Shown in pieces: positions 62,771 to 64,000 of a stretch of 64,000 bases of DNA (positions are counted from its first letter, which is position 1; every line of letters begins with the position of its first letter). The notes beneath the pieces are model-generated. The model did no database searches, was not told the DNA's origin, and was given only the letters and a program-made list of their open reading frames with translations. The position numbers were made by a program, and so were the translations under genes. Source of the stretch: SAR116 cluster bacterium AG-355-O21 (GTDB lineage: Bacteria; Pseudomonadota; Alphaproteobacteria; Thalassobaculales; Thalassobaculaceae); NCBI GenBank assembly GCA_003280605.1, contig QCEM01000010.1:1-64000 (forward strand). The letters run 5' to 3'.

Positions 62771-64000
62771 ATGTCGCACGCAATTAGCTCACATCCGTGT
62801 GCCGGATTGATTGGGGAGATTTTTGTTCCCGGCGATAAATCAATTTCACACCGCAGCCTCATTCTCGGCGGTTTAGCCACCGGCACCAGCCACGTTGACG
62901 GGCTTTTGCTAGGCGAGGATGTGTTGGCCACGGCGGCAGCGATGCGTGCCCTTGGGGCGAGCGTTGAACGGCTTGATTGCGGGCGCTGGCAGGTGACCGG
63001 CAACGGTCTTGGTGGCTTGCACGAACCAGAGGATGTTCTTGACCTGGGCAACAGCGGCACGGCAACGCGGCTGCTGATGGGGATCATCGCCGGTCACCCG
63101 ATGACCGCCATGATGACAGGTGACCATTCATTACGCAGCAGGCCCATGCAGCGGGTCATCACACCGCTTGAAATGATGGGCGCGAAATTTGTTTGCCGCA
63201 GCGGCGGCCGGCCACCGTTGAGCATTATCGGCACCGCCGACGGCAGGCCGCAAAGCTACACCTTGCCTGTTGCCTCGGCGCAGGTGAAATCGGCAATCCT
63301 GCTGATGGGCTTGACGATTGCCGGTGAGACTTCCGTAATCGAGCCACATGCAACCCGTGATCATACCGAGACCATGTTGCGGGCGATGGGCGCGACGGTC
63401 ACGGTTGCGGAAACGCCAAGCGGTGAGCGTCGGATCACCTTGGTCGGCCAACCGGAGCTGCAGGCAACTGATTTTTTGGTTCCGGGCGATCCCTCCTCCG
63501 CGGCTTTCCCAACCGTCGCCGCCCTAATCACCGACGGTTCAGACGTTACCATCAAAAATATCTGCACAAATCCGCTCCGCTTCGGCTTGTTTCAGACCTT
63601 GATTGAGATGGGTGGTGATATCAGCTTGCTTAATCCACGGACAATCGGCGGCGAGCCAATTGCCGACATTCGGGTACGCTCAAGTCAGTTGCATGGCATT
63701 GAGGTGCCGGCCAAGCGGGCGCCGTCGATGATTGATGAATATCCAATTTTAGCTGTCGCAGCAGCCCATGCGAACGGCGATACAAAAATGCAGGGCCTGG
63801 CTGAGCTGCGGGTTAAGGAAAGTGATCGGCTGGCGGCCACAGCGACAGGCCTGCGGGCGATCGGCGCTTTGGTAGACGAAGGTGCCGATAGCTTGACCGT
63901 GCGCGCCGGCGGAAATTTCCGCGGTGGCGCGACCATCGCTGCAAACCTTGACCACCGCATGGCCATGGCCTTTGTGGTGGCCGGCATGCGCACCGCCCAA
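62771..64000 (+). CDS. aroA: 3-phosphoshikimate 1-carboxyvinyltransferase, class II (EPSP synthase), 3' end cut off
   Basis: The frame is open from the ATG at 62771 to the window end, 410 codons of an expected 440-450. PGDKSISHRSLILG, LGNSGTATR, SAQVKSAILL, RDHTETMLR and RAPSMIDEYPILAVAAAH place it with class II (CP4-like) enzymes of the shikimate pathway. At the residue where the tolerant CP4 enzyme has Ala (GNAATG) this one has Gly (GNSGTA). The later N-x-T-R motif reads NPLR here. The gene is transcribed away from tRNA-Ala. Confidence 0.96.
   Translation, partial: MSHAISSHPCAGLIGEIFVPGDKSISHRSLILGGLATGTSHVDGLLLGEDVLATAAAMRALGASVERLDCGRWQVTGNGLGGLHEPEDVLDLGNSGTATRLLMGIIAGHPMTAMMTGDHSLRSRPMQRVITPLEMMGAKFVCRSGGRPPLSIIGTADGRPQSYTLPVASAQVKSAILLMGLTIAGETSVIEPHATRDHTETMLRAMGATVTVAETPSGERRITLVGQPELQATDFLVPGDPSSAAFPTVAALITDGSDVTIKNICTNPLRFGLFQTLIEMGGDISLLNPRTIGGEPIADIRVRSSQLHGIEVPAKRAPSMIDEYPILAVAAAHANGDTKMQGLAELRVKESDRLAATATGLRAIGALVDEGADSLTVRAGGNFRGGATIAANLDHRMAMAFVVAGMRTAQ

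Overview
The window looks like chromosome of an alphaproteobacterium, probably Rhodospirillales-like. The right end carries a core order typical of that class: a ribonuclease D-type exonuclease, lptC-lptA-lptB, rpoN, hpf, ptsN, a DUF1150 gene, a small heat-shock protein, tRNA-Ala(GGC), a TIGR02300 zinc-ribbon protein and a class II (CP4-like) aroA. All three stop codons end intact genes, so the standard bacterial code applies. No organism name can be given from the sequence alone.

Region 1 (1-9120) is a mobile island. A tyrosine recombinase lies between two long inverted repeats (A, 1-305; B, 1439-1899) that overlap both ends of its coding sequence. A third, inverted copy (C, about 8705-9120) lies 6.8 kb away. 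The cargo between B and C is a small membrane protein, a decayed IS3-type transposase, and an operon of a TauABC/SsuABC-like transporter with an alpha/beta hydrolase at each end. Region 2 (9450-15970) is a minus-strand catabolic set: PPC-domain protein, acyl-CoA ligase, AcnD-like aconitase and a PrpB-like lyase, with a palindromic operator candidate upstream.

Region 3 (16238-20410) has a DUF457-type membrane protein, a decayed FG-GAP gene, and an unusual flagellin whose variable centre is seven FG-GAP/VCBS repeats, the number expected for an integrin-like seven-bladed beta-propeller. Region 4 (20517-33157) is built around nitrogen compounds: an MmgE/PrpD protein, a polar amino-acid ABC transporter, a PuuE-like deacetylase, a flavin reductase-like protein, and a translationally coupled operon of a tautomerase, HyuB, HyuA, an isochorismatase-fold protein without the nucleophilic Cys, a flavoprotein and a SnoaL protein.

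Region 5 (33424-44302) is a mix of single accessory genes: a MetE-like methyltransferase, SUMF1, cupin, dehalogenase/epoxide hydrolase and polysaccharide deacetylase genes, a TmpA/TmpB-like phosphonate pair, a GT4 glycosyltransferase and an isoquinoline oxidoreductase-type molybdoenzyme. Region 6 (44535-50804) has an unknown anchored protein, two TPR-glycosyltransferase-like paralogues, a lone fliG and a PhyH dioxygenase. With the flagellin these suggest a motile cell that may glycosylate its filament.

Region 7 (50994-64000) is the core block. The window has a heavy load of broken genes. Six genes otherwise read in one frame but carry isolated in-frame stops (the IS remnant, MetE-like, polysaccharide deacetylase, iorB twice, DUF2141 and a LytTR regulator). 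Two more have frameshifts (the FG-GAP gene and the carotenoid oxygenase). The essential genes are intact, which points to real decay of dispensable functions more than to poor sequence quality.
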